Shown: positions 25,146 through 34,391, counted from the stretch's first letter. The stretch: 64,000 bases of DNA from Edaphobacter paludis (GCF_039993895.1 NZ_CP121194.1:3844001-3908000), one strand, 5' to 3'. The notes: generated by a model from the sequence alone, not told the origin. Program-made: numbers and translations.

Positions 25146-26312
25146 TCAAAATCTTCCCTGTAGAACTTCCATCTGCTCTTCATCCGGCATCTGCAACGGC
25201 TGCACTGACATCACGCCCAGCCGCTGAAGCACTTTGCGCGCCAGCCCGGTTAGCGGCACTGAACCTAATTTACTCGTTCGCGTCCAGTGCAGATCGCTCT
25301 TTGCCGCGGGCACGGCCCGGCGTAGACCACGGTCCTGCGGGCCACGCGCCGCGTACACCTGGACATAGTAGTTCGTGTTCGTAATCGAATGCCGCAGACG
25401 CAATATTGGTTCACGGCCCTCAAGCGCATCCTGTGGCAGCGGCGGCAGCTCGTACATCCCCGGCATCAGGCTTGCATCGGCGGCGCGCTGCTCCAGCAGA
25501 ACGTCGGTTGCCGTACCGCTCTTGCGCAGGCTCAGCAGATAGGCTGCCGGGCGGCTGCGCTGCACGGCGCGCGGTGGAGTCAGATGCTCGCCGCGGGTTT
25601 TGCACATCGAGTAGACCGGACAATGCATACACAGAGGAGCACGGGGCAGGCAGATCGTCGCGCCCAACTCCATCATGGCCTGGTTATGGTCTCCCGCTGC
25701 GTTGTTCTGCTCGGCGACTCTTCGCCTCGGTACAAGTGCGGCTGCCTGCGCCTGCACGAAGGTGCGTGCGGCAGCCGTGTTCTCTTCAGGCCGCCCGGTG
25801 AGCCGCAGCAGCACTCGCTCCACATTGCCATCGACGACGGCTATGCTCTCGCCAAATGCGATGCTCGCAATTGCGGCGCATGTGTACTCGCCGATGCCGG
25901 GCAGCGTGCGCAGGCCCGCCGACGTATTGGGCAGCACGCCGCCCAGCTCTGAAGTCACAAACATAGCGGCGCGGTGCAACATACGCGCGCGGCGGTAGTA
26001 ACCCAGGCCCGACCACGCCGCCAGCACCTCCTGCTCCGGCGCCAGCGCCAGCGCCAGCATGGAAGGAAACCGCTGCAGAAATCTTTCGTAGTGCTCGATC
26101 ACCGCGGCTACCCGCGTCTGCTGCAGCATCACCTCAGAAACCCACGTCCGGTAAGGGTCGTTAACGCCCCGCCACGGCAGCGCACGCGCATGGCTGCGGT
26201 ACCAGGCCGTCAACTTACGCCGAAAAAGAGCTGCATCCAGATCAGCTTCGCTCACAGCCTCCGACGAGGGCGCAAAATCGTTCGCGCCGTCGTTCTTTGA
26301 TGGTTCACGCAT
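25146..26312 (-). CDS. mutY: A/G-specific adenine glycosylase
   Basis: MutY removes adenine mispaired with 8-oxoguanine in base-excision repair. The helix-hairpin-helix and catalytic region reads VSEVMLQQTRVAAVIEHYER, then LPGIGEYTCAAIASIAFG and VDGNVERVLLRL, with the catalytic Asp in AVVDGN and the Glu in SEVMLQQT. The 4Fe-4S cluster Cys follow the exact spacing C-x6-C-x2-C-x5-C in CLPRAPLCMHCPVYSMC. The C-terminal NUDIX-like 8-oxoG-recognition domain runs from about residue 245 to the end. The length of 388 aa is normal. The first 25 residues are an unconserved acidic extension. The M28 peptidase gene follows after 10 bases. It is divergent from the Tat-exported gene across about 56 bases. 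Confidence 0.95.
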   Translation of the reverse strand: MREPSKNDGANDFAPSSEAVSEADLDAALFRRKLTAWYRSHARALPWRGVNDPYRTWVSEVMLQQTRVAAVIEHYERFLQRFPSMLALALAPEQEVLAAWSGLGYYRRARMLHRAAMFVTSELGGVLPNTSAGLRTLPGIGEYTCAAIASIAFGESIAVVDGNVERVLLRLTGRPEENTAAARTFVQAQAAALVPRRRVAEQNNAAGDHNQAMMELGATICLPRAPLCMHCPVYSMCKTRGEHLTPPRAVQRSRPAAYLLSLRKSGTATDVLLEQRAADASLMPGMYELPPLPQDALEGREPILRLRHSITNTNYYVQVYAARGPQDRGLRRAVPAAKSDLHWTRTSKLGSVPLTGLARKVLQRLGVMSVQPLQMPDEEQMEVLQGRF

Positions 26313-26368
26313 GAATGCAAGTCTATCGTCTACTGCTGCGAACCAGCATCAGGCCCTACACTTAAGTC

Positions 26369-27736
26369 ATGATGCAGCAGGGAAAGCGCCCACTCCAACG
26401 AAGAGACTTCCTCAAGCTGACCGCGCTCGCCGCCGGCGCTGGCCTAATGCCTCCGCTCACTCGCGCAGAGGTTGAGAAAACCCCGAGCACACCTGTGCCC
26501 ATCTTTCCTTCGGCAGACCCGCGCTGGCAACGCACCTGGGACGCGGCACTCGCTGCGCTTGCCGGCAATATCCACACCTTGCCTCGCTATCCACATCCCG
26601 TTCTCGTCGAAGGCAGCGTCTATCCCGGCATCTGGCAGGAGTGCGCTCCGCAGGAAGGCCTCGTCTACGGCACGCTGAGTCCCTACATTACTCCAGCTTC
26701 GAACGATGCGTCGCCGCTGCAGGTGGCCCGCAACAACCACATGGCCTTCTTCGCTTTACAGCGGCCTGACGGTCAGTTGCCTGCGTCCGTCAAGCTCTCC
26801 GACCCACTGCAAAACGCCGGGGGCTACGGCCAGATCCAGATGGTTGTTCCCATCGCCGCCACCGCCTGGGAGCTGTCGCAGCTCACCGGCGACGACGAGC
26901 TGCTGGTCGCTGCATATCTCGCATGTAGCCGCTGGGATGCATGGCTTCGCCAATACCGCGACACTCGCAAGACCGGCCTGGTCGAGGGCTTCTGCACCTA
27001 CGACACCGGCCACGACAACAGCCCTCGCTGGAAGGGCATCCCCAACCGCTGCCCCGATGCTGACGCGCGCAAATGCCCCGACCTGCCTACCATGCCGCGC
27101 CTCTGTCCGGACCTCTCGGCCACCGTCTATGGAGCCCGCGTCGCGCTCGCGCAGATGGCCACCGCGCTCGCCAAGCACCATGAGGCCGACCGCTGGCTGG
27201 CCGACGCCGAGACCATCCGACGCCTCATCATCGACAAGCTCTACGACCCCAAGGACGCCGCCTTTTACGATCTCGACGCGCAGAATAACTTTGTTCGCGT
27301 CCGCTCCGACGTCATCAGCCGCGTCCTCGGCGAACACGTCCTCAAACTGTCCGATCCTAAGGACGCCGCCATCTTCGAGGCGGTCTGGACGCGCCAAATC
27401 CACAATCCCAAGGCCTTCTGGGCTCCGTACCCCTTAACCTCCATTGCCATGGACGATCCCAGCTTCGTGCGCCCCATCCCGCGTAACAGTTGGGGAGGAG
27501 CGTCGCAGGCGCTCACCGCTCTGCGTGCGCCGCGATGGATGTCGCACTATGGCAAACAGGCGGAGCTCAATCACCTAATGCAGCAGTGGTGCGAGGCCAT
27601 CAGCCGCCACACCGAGTTCCGCCAGCAGATGGACCCACTCACCGGCGACTTCACCCAGGCCGACCCGAGCGGCTACTCGCCCGCCGCGCTAGTCTACCTC
27701 GACTTCATCCATCGCCTCAGCAAATCCGCCGTATGA
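26369..27736 (+). CDS. Tat-exported (alpha/alpha)6-barrel glycosidase-like protein
   Basis: A 455-aa protein with a twin-arginine signal at residues 11-30 (QRRDFLKLTALAAGAGLMPP), so it should be folded in the cytoplasm and exported by Tat. The body resembles MGH1-like/GH63-type (alpha/alpha)6-barrel domains: NNHMAFFALQRPDGQLPASV, GQIQMVVPIAATAWELSQLT, FCTYDTGHDNSPRW, and DLSATVYGARVALAQMATAL, KLYDPKDAAFYDLD and IPRNSWGGASQALTALRAPR. Such domains act on alpha-linked sugars. The pattern of Asp and Glu fits the fold, but I cannot name the catalytic pair. Two adjacent ATGs start the gene at 26369. It precedes the HTH-TOBE gene by 26 bases. Confidence 0.75.
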   Translation: MMQQGKRPLQRRDFLKLTALAAGAGLMPPLTRAEVEKTPSTPVPIFPSADPRWQRTWDAALAALAGNIHTLPRYPHPVLVEGSVYPGIWQECAPQEGLVYGTLSPYITPASNDASPLQVARNNHMAFFALQRPDGQLPASVKLSDPLQNAGGYGQIQMVVPIAATAWELSQLTGDDELLVAAYLACSRWDAWLRQYRDTRKTGLVEGFCTYDTGHDNSPRWKGIPNRCPDADARKCPDLPTMPRLCPDLSATVYGARVALAQMATALAKHHEADRWLADAETIRRLIIDKLYDPKDAAFYDLDAQNNFVRVRSDVISRVLGEHVLKLSDPKDAAIFEAVWTRQIHNPKAFWAPYPLTSIAMDDPSFVRPIPRNSWGGASQALTALRAPRWMSHYGKQAELNHLMQQWCEAISRHTEFRQQMDPLTGDFTQADPSGYSPAALVYLDFIHRLSKSAV

Positions 27737-27762
27737 CGAAATAGGTGCTAAAACTATAGGCC

Positions 27763-28185
27763 ATGGCAACGACGAACCACATGCTGACACCGCGGGAAGC
27801 GGCCCGATTGCTGGGCATCAGCTATCCGACCATCAAGCAATGGATACTAAGCGGCAAGCTGAAGACTGTTCAGACTCCGGGCGGCCATCACCGCATCGCA
27901 GAAGCCACGCTGCGGCCCTTTCTGGCTAAAGACAGCGCCAAGCCGGAGCTGCAATCGCGCGAACGCTATCGGCGTGTCAGCGGCAGAAATCAGCTTGCGG
28001 GCAAGGTCGTCAGCATTCGCGTCGAAGGGCTGCTGGCGGAGGTCGTGCTTGCCGTCGGGGATGCGCATGTGACGGCAATCATCACGGCAAATGCAGTGCG
28101 CGAGCTTCAGTTAAAGAAGGGCGACACCGCAGCAGCTCTCATCAAGTCGACCGACGTGATGATCGAGCGGCTCATCGAGCCTTAG
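27763..28185 (+). CDS. HTH-TOBE (Mop-like) regulatory protein
   Basis: A 140-aa two-domain protein. Residues 7-52 form a MerR/excisionase-type helix-turn-helix (LTPREAARLLGISYPTIKQW, then ILSGKLKTVQTPGGHHRI). Residues about 73-138 form a single TOBE/Mop domain (GRNQLAGKVVSIRVEGLLAE, then VVLAVGDAHVTAIITANAV and LKKGDTAAALIKSTDVMI). Mop domains bind molybdate or tungstate. In ModE, a winged helix is joined to Mop domains; here a MerR-like reader replaces it, with one Mop unit. It could sense oxyanion and control a promoter, but no molybdate transport or cofactor gene is nearby. ATG 27763 begins just before the HTH and is 26 bases after the Tat-exported gene. Confidence 0.85.
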   Translation: MATTNHMLTPREAARLLGISYPTIKQWILSGKLKTVQTPGGHHRIAEATLRPFLAKDSAKPELQSRERYRRVSGRNQLAGKVVSIRVEGLLAEVVLAVGDAHVTAIITANAVRELQLKKGDTAAALIKSTDVMIERLIEP

Positions 28186-28244
28186 AACCTGTCGAGCAGC
28201 GACTGCGGAAGTGCCTTCTGCTGTTGCGGTTCCCCTTCCAATCC

Positions 28245-28352
28245 CAAATTCCGTCATCTCGACCGGAGGCGCGGAGCCCCAGCAAGCGTTATCTGCTCGC
28301 TGGGTGCAAGGCGGCGCTGTTGCCGCCGCTGTGGAGAGCCACTGTATTTCGT
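28245..28352. repeat. Structured intergenic element with two adjacent hairpins
   Basis: CCCAGCAAGC pairs with GCTCGCTGGG (9 of 10) in the first hairpin, and GGCGGC with GCCGCC in the second. The element begins CGTCATCTCGACC and ends GAGAGCCACTGTATTTCG. Its ends resemble sequences that I recall recurring between genes in Terriglobales genomes; that memory is not checked here and only one copy occurs in this window. Confidence 0.35.
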
Positions 28353-28387
28353 CGTTGAGCCTCTGCAATGCAATCCGAACCGAATCG

Positions 28388-28416
28388 TTGACTATACGTT
28401 TTGGATTGAATAAATT
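28388..28416 (+). promoter_or_regulatory. Sigma70-type promoter candidate for TonB receptor 1
   Basis: TTGACT (28388-28393), a 17-base spacer and TAAATT (28411-28416), 125 bases upstream of the receptor ATG. Confidence 0.5.
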
Positions 28417-28541
28417 CATTACAGCGCCACGATGCGTTTCCAGCTGGACGCGAGCCTCCCAGACTGCGTCCACTTTGCCCATACCGTCTACCAATCCATC
28501 CCGGGTCTATCTCCGGCCTGCGTTTTCAGGAGCGGCTTTAA

Positions 28542-31500
28542 ATGAAGCTTCATCGTGCATTCCCTCTCTTTATCCTCTTTGTTCTGATTGGCGCATCCTC
28601 TGCCTTTGCTCAAATCGCGGCGGACATCCGGGGACGCGTGCTGGATTCTTCCGGCGCCGCCGTGGCCCATGCGCAGGTCGAGTTGACCGAGCCCTCGACG
28701 AATCTGCATCAGGTGACAGTCACATCTGGCGCGGGCGATTACCTCTTTACCCATCTCAATCCCGGCTCCTATCGCCTGGATGTCACCGCGCCGGGCTTCA
28801 GGCATTTGAGCCGGACCGGAGTCACCGTCATTGTGGGTCAGACGGTAAGTGCCGATCTCCCCCTGACCGCCGGCGGTGATCAACAGACGGTGACGGTCAA
28901 CAGCGATGCTCCTCTACTGCAGGCAGAGACGAGCAATATCCAGACCAACATCGCGGGCAGGACTGTGATTGCGATGCCTCTGAACACGCGAAATTTCGTG
29001 CAGCTTTCTACCCTGGCCCCCGGCGTCGAGTTGCCGCCCGGCACGCTGCTGCCACGCATCGACGGTGGCCGCCCGCGGACGAATGAGTATCTCTACGACG
29101 GCATCTCCGCGCTGCAGCCTGAACCAGGTCAGGTCGCTTTCTTTCCCATCCTCGACGATATTCAGGAATTCACCATCGAATCGGACAATGTGCCGGCGGA
29201 GTTTGGCCGCTTCAACGGCGGCGTGGTGAACGTAGCGACGCGCTCCGGCTCCAATGCATTTCACGGCAGCCTGTTCGAGTTCTTTCGCAATGAGAGTTTG
29301 AATGCGCGCAATTATTTTTCGAAGGCGCCCGCCCGCAAGCCGGAGTATCGGAGAAATCTGTTCGGAGCGACCCTCGGCGGCCCGGTCCTCCACAACCGCC
29401 TCTTCTTCTTCGGCGACTACCAGGGAGTGAAGCAGTTGATCGGCGTGACGCGAATCTCGACGATTCCGACGCTCGCCGAGCGGCAGGGCATCTTCACCGG
29501 AGTCTCGAAGATCTACAATCCGGCATCGACCACGGTGGTCGGTGGAAAGTATGTCCGGCAGGAGTTTCCCAACGATGTAATTAGCTCCCCTCTCGATCCG
29601 GCGGCAAAGGCACTTCTCGCCCGCTTTCCTACGCCGACCAATCTGACCGCGGCGGCGAACAACTACACCCGCACGGCAAACGATGCCGACCATCAGAACC
29701 AGTTCGATATCCGCATCGATGGCGCGATCGGAGCCAAAGACCGCGCCTTTGGCCGCTACTCCTATTACAGCGAAGTCGAACAGCCGGTGACGCCCTTGCC
29801 GGATGGAAGCGGCGCGCTTAGCGGCTCTGTTCTCGGCACCGGAGGCGTACCCGGCCTCTCTCATGTCCTCGGCCAGCAGGCTGTAGTTAACGAGACGCAC
29901 ACCTTCTCGCCGCACCTGCTCAACGACTTCAGGCTGGGATACACCCGCCGCGGCAACACCACCGCCGGAACAAATCTCGCCGATACAGCATCCGCCTCGC
30001 TGGGAATCCCCGGCATCCCCACCAATGCCGCATTCAATAATGCTCTGCCGCTGTTCACCTTTACCGGCTTTCAACAGCTTGGCCCATCGGCCAGCACCTT
30101 CGCGCAATACCAGACAGCAGTGTGGCAGCCGGTGGAGACGGTCGTCTTTACCAAAGGCCGTCACGCATTCAAGGCTGGCCTCGACTTCCGCTGGTATCAG
30201 CTCAATGCCATCTCTCCCCCAAACCCGACCGGATCTTTCGCCTTCACCACCACCGGCACTAACCAGCAGGGCGTCACCAACAGCGGCAACTCCGTGGCCA
30301 GCTTCCTGCTAGGTCAGGTCGATACCTTCCAGATCGACTTGCAGCAAAACAAGATTCGCCCGCGCGATCACATCGAGGAGTTTTTCCTGCAGGATGACTG
30401 GAAGGCCTCCGACCGGCTTACGCTCAACATCGGTGCGCGGTGGACGCTCCACTTCCCATCGACCGAGAAAGACAATCAGGGCGCAGTCTTCAACCTGCAG
30501 ACACAGCAACTGGACTATCTGGGCAAGAATGGAAATTCGCGTAGCGCTCGCGAACTGCATTACACCAACGTCGCCCCACGCGTCGGCTTCACCTATCTGG
30601 CGACGCCCGGGACCGTGGTTAGGGCAGGGTTCGGCATCGTCTTCATCGACCAATCCGGAATCACTACGCCCTTTACGACTCCGCAGTTTCCCTTCATACA
30701 GAACGTTCAGCAGAAGACGCAGGACAGCGTCAATGCGGCATTCGCTCTCTCCGGCGGACCGTCGGTCGCGCCGATTCCGTTCACCCCCGACGCAGGCCTG
30801 GGACAGAGTGTCTACACCGTTAAGAAGTCTGCCGGCTCAGGCTATGTTCAACAATGGAATCTCGCTGTGCAGCGAGAGATCACGCGCAATCTGTCTGCCG
30901 AGATCGCATACGTCGGCTCCCACATCGTTCACGTCGGCGTTCCCGATTCAAATCTGAATCAGCTCACCGCGTCTCAACTGGCGCAGGGGCCATCGCTGCT
31001 CACGCAGGTCCGAAACCCCTACAGCGGTCAACTGCCCGCGTCGAGTTCCATTGGCGGCAAAACGGTCAGCGAGGCTCAGCTTCTGAAGCCGTACCCGCGC
31101 TTCCTGAACATTGCGACTTACCGCAACAACAGCGGCACGACGAACTACAACGCCATTGAAGGCAAGGTCGAACAGAGGTTCTCGCACGGATTTTCTCTCC
31201 TGTTTGCCTATACCCATTCGAAGCTGATCGACGATGCCTCGTCTGTGTTTTCGTCTACCGTACTCTCGTCGCCGAACTCCAGCAGCCTCGTCGCCGCCGA
31301 CACCTTCCGGCCATATCTCGAACGCGATTCTTCAAACGGCGACATGCCCAACGTGACATCGTTCAGCGGCATCTACGATCTGCCTGCCGGGCGCGGCCAC
31401 AGGCTCGCGGCAGGCGGCACAGGCAATGCTCTGCTCGGCGGATGGGCGCTGAACGCCATCATGTCGCTGCAATCGGGAATGCCGGTTACGGTCACTCAGG

Positions 31501-31883
31501 CGACTAACAACAATGCCTTTGCAGGATTCGCGTTGCAGCGGCCGAATCTCGTCGGCAAGCCTAACCTTCCATCAGACAAACGAACGACGGCGAAGTTTTT
31601 CAATACCAGCGCCTTTGCCACGGTTCCCCAGTTCGAGATCGGCGATGCTTCGCGCAATCCAGTGCGCGGCCCCGCGTATCGAGATCTCGATATTGCGCTC
31701 ATCAAGCACACCAGTCTCCCCGGCGAAGCCAATATGGAGTTCCGTGCCGAGCTCTTCAACATCACCAACACGCCTGCCTTCTCGCAGCCTAACGGAAGTT
31801 TTGGGTCCGCCGCATTCGGCAGCATTATCAGCACAACAACCGACCCCCGAGTAGTGCAATTCGCGATTCGCCTGAGCAGATAA
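28542..31883 (+). CDS. TonB-dependent receptor with carboxypeptidase-regulatory-like domain (Oar-like), receptor 1
   Basis: A 1113-aa outer-membrane protein. Residues 1-24 form a signal peptide ending at AFAQ. Residues 27-110 form a CarboxypepD_reg-like domain (IRGRVLDSSGAAVAHAQVEL, AGDYLFTHLNPGSYRLDV). The plug domain includes LNTRNFVQLSTLAPGVE and ESDNVPAEFGRFNGGVVNVA. A long TonB-receptor barrel then runs to the end, with typical blocks VGFTYLATPGTVVRAGFGIV and YVQQWNLAVQREITRNLSAE. Length fits the acidobacterial Oar group. The C-terminus is FAIRLSR rather than a terminal Phe as in the other two receptors. AGGAG lies 9 bases before ATG 28542. The import substrate is unknown. The downstream YdeI-like gene converges after 23 bases. 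Confidence 0.93.
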   Translation: MKLHRAFPLFILFVLIGASSAFAQIAADIRGRVLDSSGAAVAHAQVELTEPSTNLHQVTVTSGAGDYLFTHLNPGSYRLDVTAPGFRHLSRTGVTVIVGQTVSADLPLTAGGDQQTVTVNSDAPLLQAETSNIQTNIAGRTVIAMPLNTRNFVQLSTLAPGVELPPGTLLPRIDGGRPRTNEYLYDGISALQPEPGQVAFFPILDDIQEFTIESDNVPAEFGRFNGGVVNVATRSGSNAFHGSLFEFFRNESLNARNYFSKAPARKPEYRRNLFGATLGGPVLHNRLFFFGDYQGVKQLIGVTRISTIPTLAERQGIFTGVSKIYNPASTTVVGGKYVRQEFPNDVISSPLDPAAKALLARFPTPTNLTAAANNYTRTANDADHQNQFDIRIDGAIGAKDRAFGRYSYYSEVEQPVTPLPDGSGALSGSVLGTGGVPGLSHVLGQQAVVNETHTFSPHLLNDFRLGYTRRGNTTAGTNLADTASASLGIPGIPTNAAFNNALPLFTFTGFQQLGPSASTFAQYQTAVWQPVETVVFTKGRHAFKAGLDFRWYQLNAISPPNPTGSFAFTTTGTNQQGVTNSGNSVASFLLGQVDTFQIDLQQNKIRPRDHIEEFFLQDDWKASDRLTLNIGARWTLHFPSTEKDNQGAVFNLQTQQLDYLGKNGNSRSARELHYTNVAPRVGFTYLATPGTVVRAGFGIVFIDQSGITTPFTTPQFPFIQNVQQKTQDSVNAAFALSGGPSVAPIPFTPDAGLGQSVYTVKKSAGSGYVQQWNLAVQREITRNLSAEIAYVGSHIVHVGVPDSNLNQLTASQLAQGPSLLTQVRNPYSGQLPASSSIGGKTVSEAQLLKPYPRFLNIATYRNNSGTTNYNAIEGKVEQRFSHGFSLLFAYTHSKLIDDASSVFSSTVLSSPNSSSLVAADTFRPYLERDSSNGDMPNVTSFSGIYDLPAGRGHRLAAGGTGNALLGGWALNAIMSLQSGMPVTVTQATNNNAFAGFALQRPNLVGKPNLPSDKRTTAKFFNTSAFATVPQFEIGDASRNPVRGPAYRDLDIALIKHTSLPGEANMEFRAELFNITNTPAFSQPNGSFGSAAFGSIISTTTDPRVVQFAIRLSR

Positions 31884-31906
31884 GTGCCTGAGCGATAAGT
31901 GAAGGT

Positions 31907-32539
31907 TTAGCAGTTCTGATACTTCCAGTTCCGTTGCTTGCCCTCCGCAATCCACTCCACTGCCTGAGCGACGCGCTTCTCCTTCGTCTCTGGACGCTTC
32001 GCTTCTGCAATCCATTCCGAATATTCGCGCTGAGCGCTTGCAGTGAATTCTGCAAACACCTTTGCCGCCGTCTTGTTCTTCTTTAGCGCGGCAGCCAGCT
32101 CTGCTGGGACCTCTGGCGCGGGTCTGGTCTTCTTCGGCCCTCGTGCGAACGATTTTGTGCGCTGCCCCGAGTCAATGAATACCGCCGCCTGCCGGTAGTA
32201 TCCAAGGAGCACCTTGTCCGGAGGCAGATCTTTCAAGCTGGCAATGCGTCCGAGCGATCCCATGCCGCCATCGGATTGCAGGCCATCTGCTTCCAACACG
32301 GCCCGCATCTCCGGCCCCCAAAATCCTGCGCTGCAATGTTGCTTAAAGGCCGCGATATGCCCAAGGATGACTCCCCGCAGCACAAAGGAAGGCATTCCCC
32401 ATTTGATCTCCTCTTCCACATCGGGACTGGCCTTGTGTACCAGTTCGCGCAGATGCGTCAGAATAGGCTGCGCGAACGGCTGTGCTTTCGCGATATAAGC
32501 ATCCACTTTCGGGTTCATGGCTGGAGCGTCGATCTTCAT
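31907..32539 (-). CDS. YdeI/OmpD-associated family protein with DUF1801 domain
   Basis: A 210-aa cytoplasmic protein. The N-terminal DUF1801 portion reads KVDAYIAKAQPFAQPILTHL then PDVEEEIKWGMPSFVLRGVI and GHIAAFKQHCSAGFWGPEMR. The C-terminal part (PEVPAELAAALKKNKTAAKV, FAEFTASAQREYSEWIAEAK, RPETKEKRVAQAVEWIAEGK) is the helical YdeI/bacteriocin-protection type domain. Such proteins are widespread in soil bacteria with poorly known roles, some linked to resistance to peptides. The start is ATG 32539; the codon before it is GTG (32542). It is followed on the opposite strand by the end of receptor 1 after a 23-base gap, and the L,D-transpeptidase gene lies 11 bases upstream on the same strand, so the two may form an operon. 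Confidence 0.85.
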   Translation of the reverse strand: MKIDAPAMNPKVDAYIAKAQPFAQPILTHLRELVHKASPDVEEEIKWGMPSFVLRGVILGHIAAFKQHCSAGFWGPEMRAVLEADGLQSDGGMGSLGRIASLKDLPPDKVLLGYYRQAAVFIDSGQRTKSFARGPKKTRPAPEVPAELAAALKKNKTAAKVFAEFTASAQREYSEWIAEAKRPETKEKRVAQAVEWIAEGKQRNWKYQNC

Positions 32540-32550
32540 CACGCAGCAGT

Positions 32551-34320
32551 CTACACGGTGTCTCCGGCCGTCGTCTTAGCCACGATCGGCTCCGGCTTCA
32601 CCGGATACGGCGGTCCCTTGGCCAGCACCGCTTGCAGATCGGCGTCGTACCGGTAGATGTCGTCAAAGAAGTGGACCTGCCCGTCATCCTCGACTTCTGC
32701 CGTCACGTAAAAGATCACAATTGGAATCGGCGTCTTCAACCCCACCGTGCGATTATTCTGGCTCTCGTCCTCGAATGCAGCCTGAACCTTGCTGAGGTCC
32801 CACGGCTGCTTGTCCTTGTCCAGTTGCCCGTCGAGCACCCACACCGCCAGATCCGCCGGCTTCTGCACGCGAATGCACCCATGGCTGAAGTCGCGCCGTG
32901 AGTGATCGAACAAATACGGCGCAGGCGTCGAGTGAAGATAGATGTCGTACTGGTTGGGGAACATGAACTTCACCAGCCCCAGGGAGTTCTTCGGCCCCGG
33001 CTTCTCCCTCACCACCACGTTGCCCTGTGCTATCTCCTTGGCCGTGTAGTGCGTCTGCACCTTACCGTGGGCAGTCACCTCAAAGTTGTGGCTCTCCAGA
33101 TAATGAGGGTCCGCCGCGACATGCGGAGCCAACTCCGTCTTCGCGATGTCAATCGGCACATTCCAGTAAGGCCTGAACACCAGATACCGCATCATGTGCG
33201 CGAACACCGGCGTCTGATGCTCCCCCATCACCTTGCCGACTACCACCTTCATCTTGAAATCGAGCTTGTGGTCAGGGGTATATCCGCGCAGCATAAACTC
33301 GGGCAGGTTCACGATCAGGCGCGCATTCAGATACTGGTCAGGCAGCCAACGCCACCGCTCCAGCGCATCCTGCAACTGCACCACCCGCTCCGTCAGCGGA
33401 ACATTCATCGAAGCGATCGTCTGCGGTCCCAGCTTCCCGTTCTCTTCCAGCCCATGCCGGTTCTGATAGTGCTTCACATCTTCTGATAATTCCTTGGTAA
33501 ACACACTGGCAGCGGGATTAGTTTCCGCCCCAGCCTCATCCGCCGGAGCATCCCCTTCAAGCTGAAGCCGCTTCAACAGCTCCCCAGCCGCGGCATAATG
33601 TTCACCTGCCGAAACTGCCTTCATTACCATCGGCAGCGGTTGTGCGCCATCGGCCTGTTGCTGCTTCGCCAAATCGAGATAGTGCGCCAGGGCCGCCTCT
33701 GTCTGACGGTATTGCTCGGAATCCGGCTCAACCCCGGCGATCAACTTCGGAACATCGGTCGCATCCACGACGTGGTCGGAGACAAATTCAGCCAGATTAT
33801 ATTTCTTTGACTGCACGTTGATATCGAAGTTGAAGTGCGACGGATTCACCCGGCCGATCCGCAGGTCGGAGATATACCGCATCACATTCACCGTCATCGC
33901 GACGTCGAACAGCGAAATCGCATCCGGCGACTTCCCTGATAGCTTCTGCTCCCGTCCCGCCCACAGCGAGGCGTCGTAGTCTTCAGGATTCAACCCCTTC
34001 GCTCCGGCGTTCTTGAACTGCTCGATAAACGCCAAGGCGGTCGCGGTCGGCTTGCCGTCGCGCGTCCACGCCAGTTCGTAATTGCGGTCGTCGTAGAACG
34101 TCGTCACCGCACTCTGATAGTCGGAAAAATTGGGCCAGCGCAGGCTGGGCAGCTTCTTGGTCGCCACCAGAGCCTGCAAATTGCCCGCATAATCCGTCGT
34201 ATTTTCAGCCGATTTCGATTTGCGATGCCGACGGCATCCACCCACGACCAGTAAAACTGTAAGGGCACACACAGCACCCATCCTGCTCAACGAAACTTTC
34301 ATCATCTGCGGCCGAACCAT
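32551..34320 (-). CDS. L,D-transpeptidase (YcbB-like), putative lipoprotein
   Basis: A 589-aa envelope enzyme that would form 3-3 cross-links in peptidoglycan. The N-terminus has a hydrophobic segment ending in LLVVGGC, an acceptable lipobox (Cys about 29). A scaffold domain follows (SDYQSAVTTFYDDRNYELAW, FNFDINVQSKKYNLAEFVSD). Then a peptidoglycan-binding-like segment includes KHYQNRHGLEENGKLGPQTI. The YkuD catalytic domain spans about 345-530, with YLHSTPAPYLFDHSRRDFSH running directly into GCIRVQKPADLA, which contains the His and the nucleophilic Cys of HGC. Domain order matches the LdtD/YcbB type. ATG 34320 gives the lipobox a usual distance; internal ATGs at 34305 and 34302 are alternatives. 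The cytoplasmic YdeI-like gene follows after 11 bases. Confidence 0.9.
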   Translation of the reverse strand: MVRPQMMKVSLSRMGAVCALTVLLVVGGCRRHRKSKSAENTTDYAGNLQALVATKKLPSLRWPNFSDYQSAVTTFYDDRNYELAWTRDGKPTATALAFIEQFKNAGAKGLNPEDYDASLWAGREQKLSGKSPDAISLFDVAMTVNVMRYISDLRIGRVNPSHFNFDINVQSKKYNLAEFVSDHVVDATDVPKLIAGVEPDSEQYRQTEAALAHYLDLAKQQQADGAQPLPMVMKAVSAGEHYAAAGELLKRLQLEGDAPADEAGAETNPAASVFTKELSEDVKHYQNRHGLEENGKLGPQTIASMNVPLTERVVQLQDALERWRWLPDQYLNARLIVNLPEFMLRGYTPDHKLDFKMKVVVGKVMGEHQTPVFAHMMRYLVFRPYWNVPIDIAKTELAPHVAADPHYLESHNFEVTAHGKVQTHYTAKEIAQGNVVVREKPGPKNSLGLVKFMFPNQYDIYLHSTPAPYLFDHSRRDFSHGCIRVQKPADLAVWVLDGQLDKDKQPWDLSKVQAAFEDESQNNRTVGLKTPIPIVIFYVTAEVEDDGQVHFFDDIYRYDADLQAVLAKGPPYPVKPEPIVAKTTAGDTV

Positions 34321-34391
34321 CCTTCAGGCAGCCACTTGGGTGCCTACTCATTATGCAGAACTATCCCTTTGGATGCACATTCCGATTAAGT

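Larger units (their letters stand above)
28186..28541. other. Intergenic region with stem-loop repeat and promoter
   Basis: These 356 bases lie between the HTH-TOBE gene and TonB receptor 1. They contain the two-hairpin element at 28245-28352 and a sigma70-type promoter at 28388-28416, both listed separately. The 222-codon plus-strand ORF crossing this region runs into the receptor gene in another frame and has no recognisable protein features. Confidence 0.5.

Noticed and set aside
28211..28879. 222-codon plus-strand ORF across the leader and start of TonB receptor 1
   Set aside because: It overlaps the receptor signal peptide and regulatory-like domain in another frame and has no recognisable domain or ribosome-binding site.
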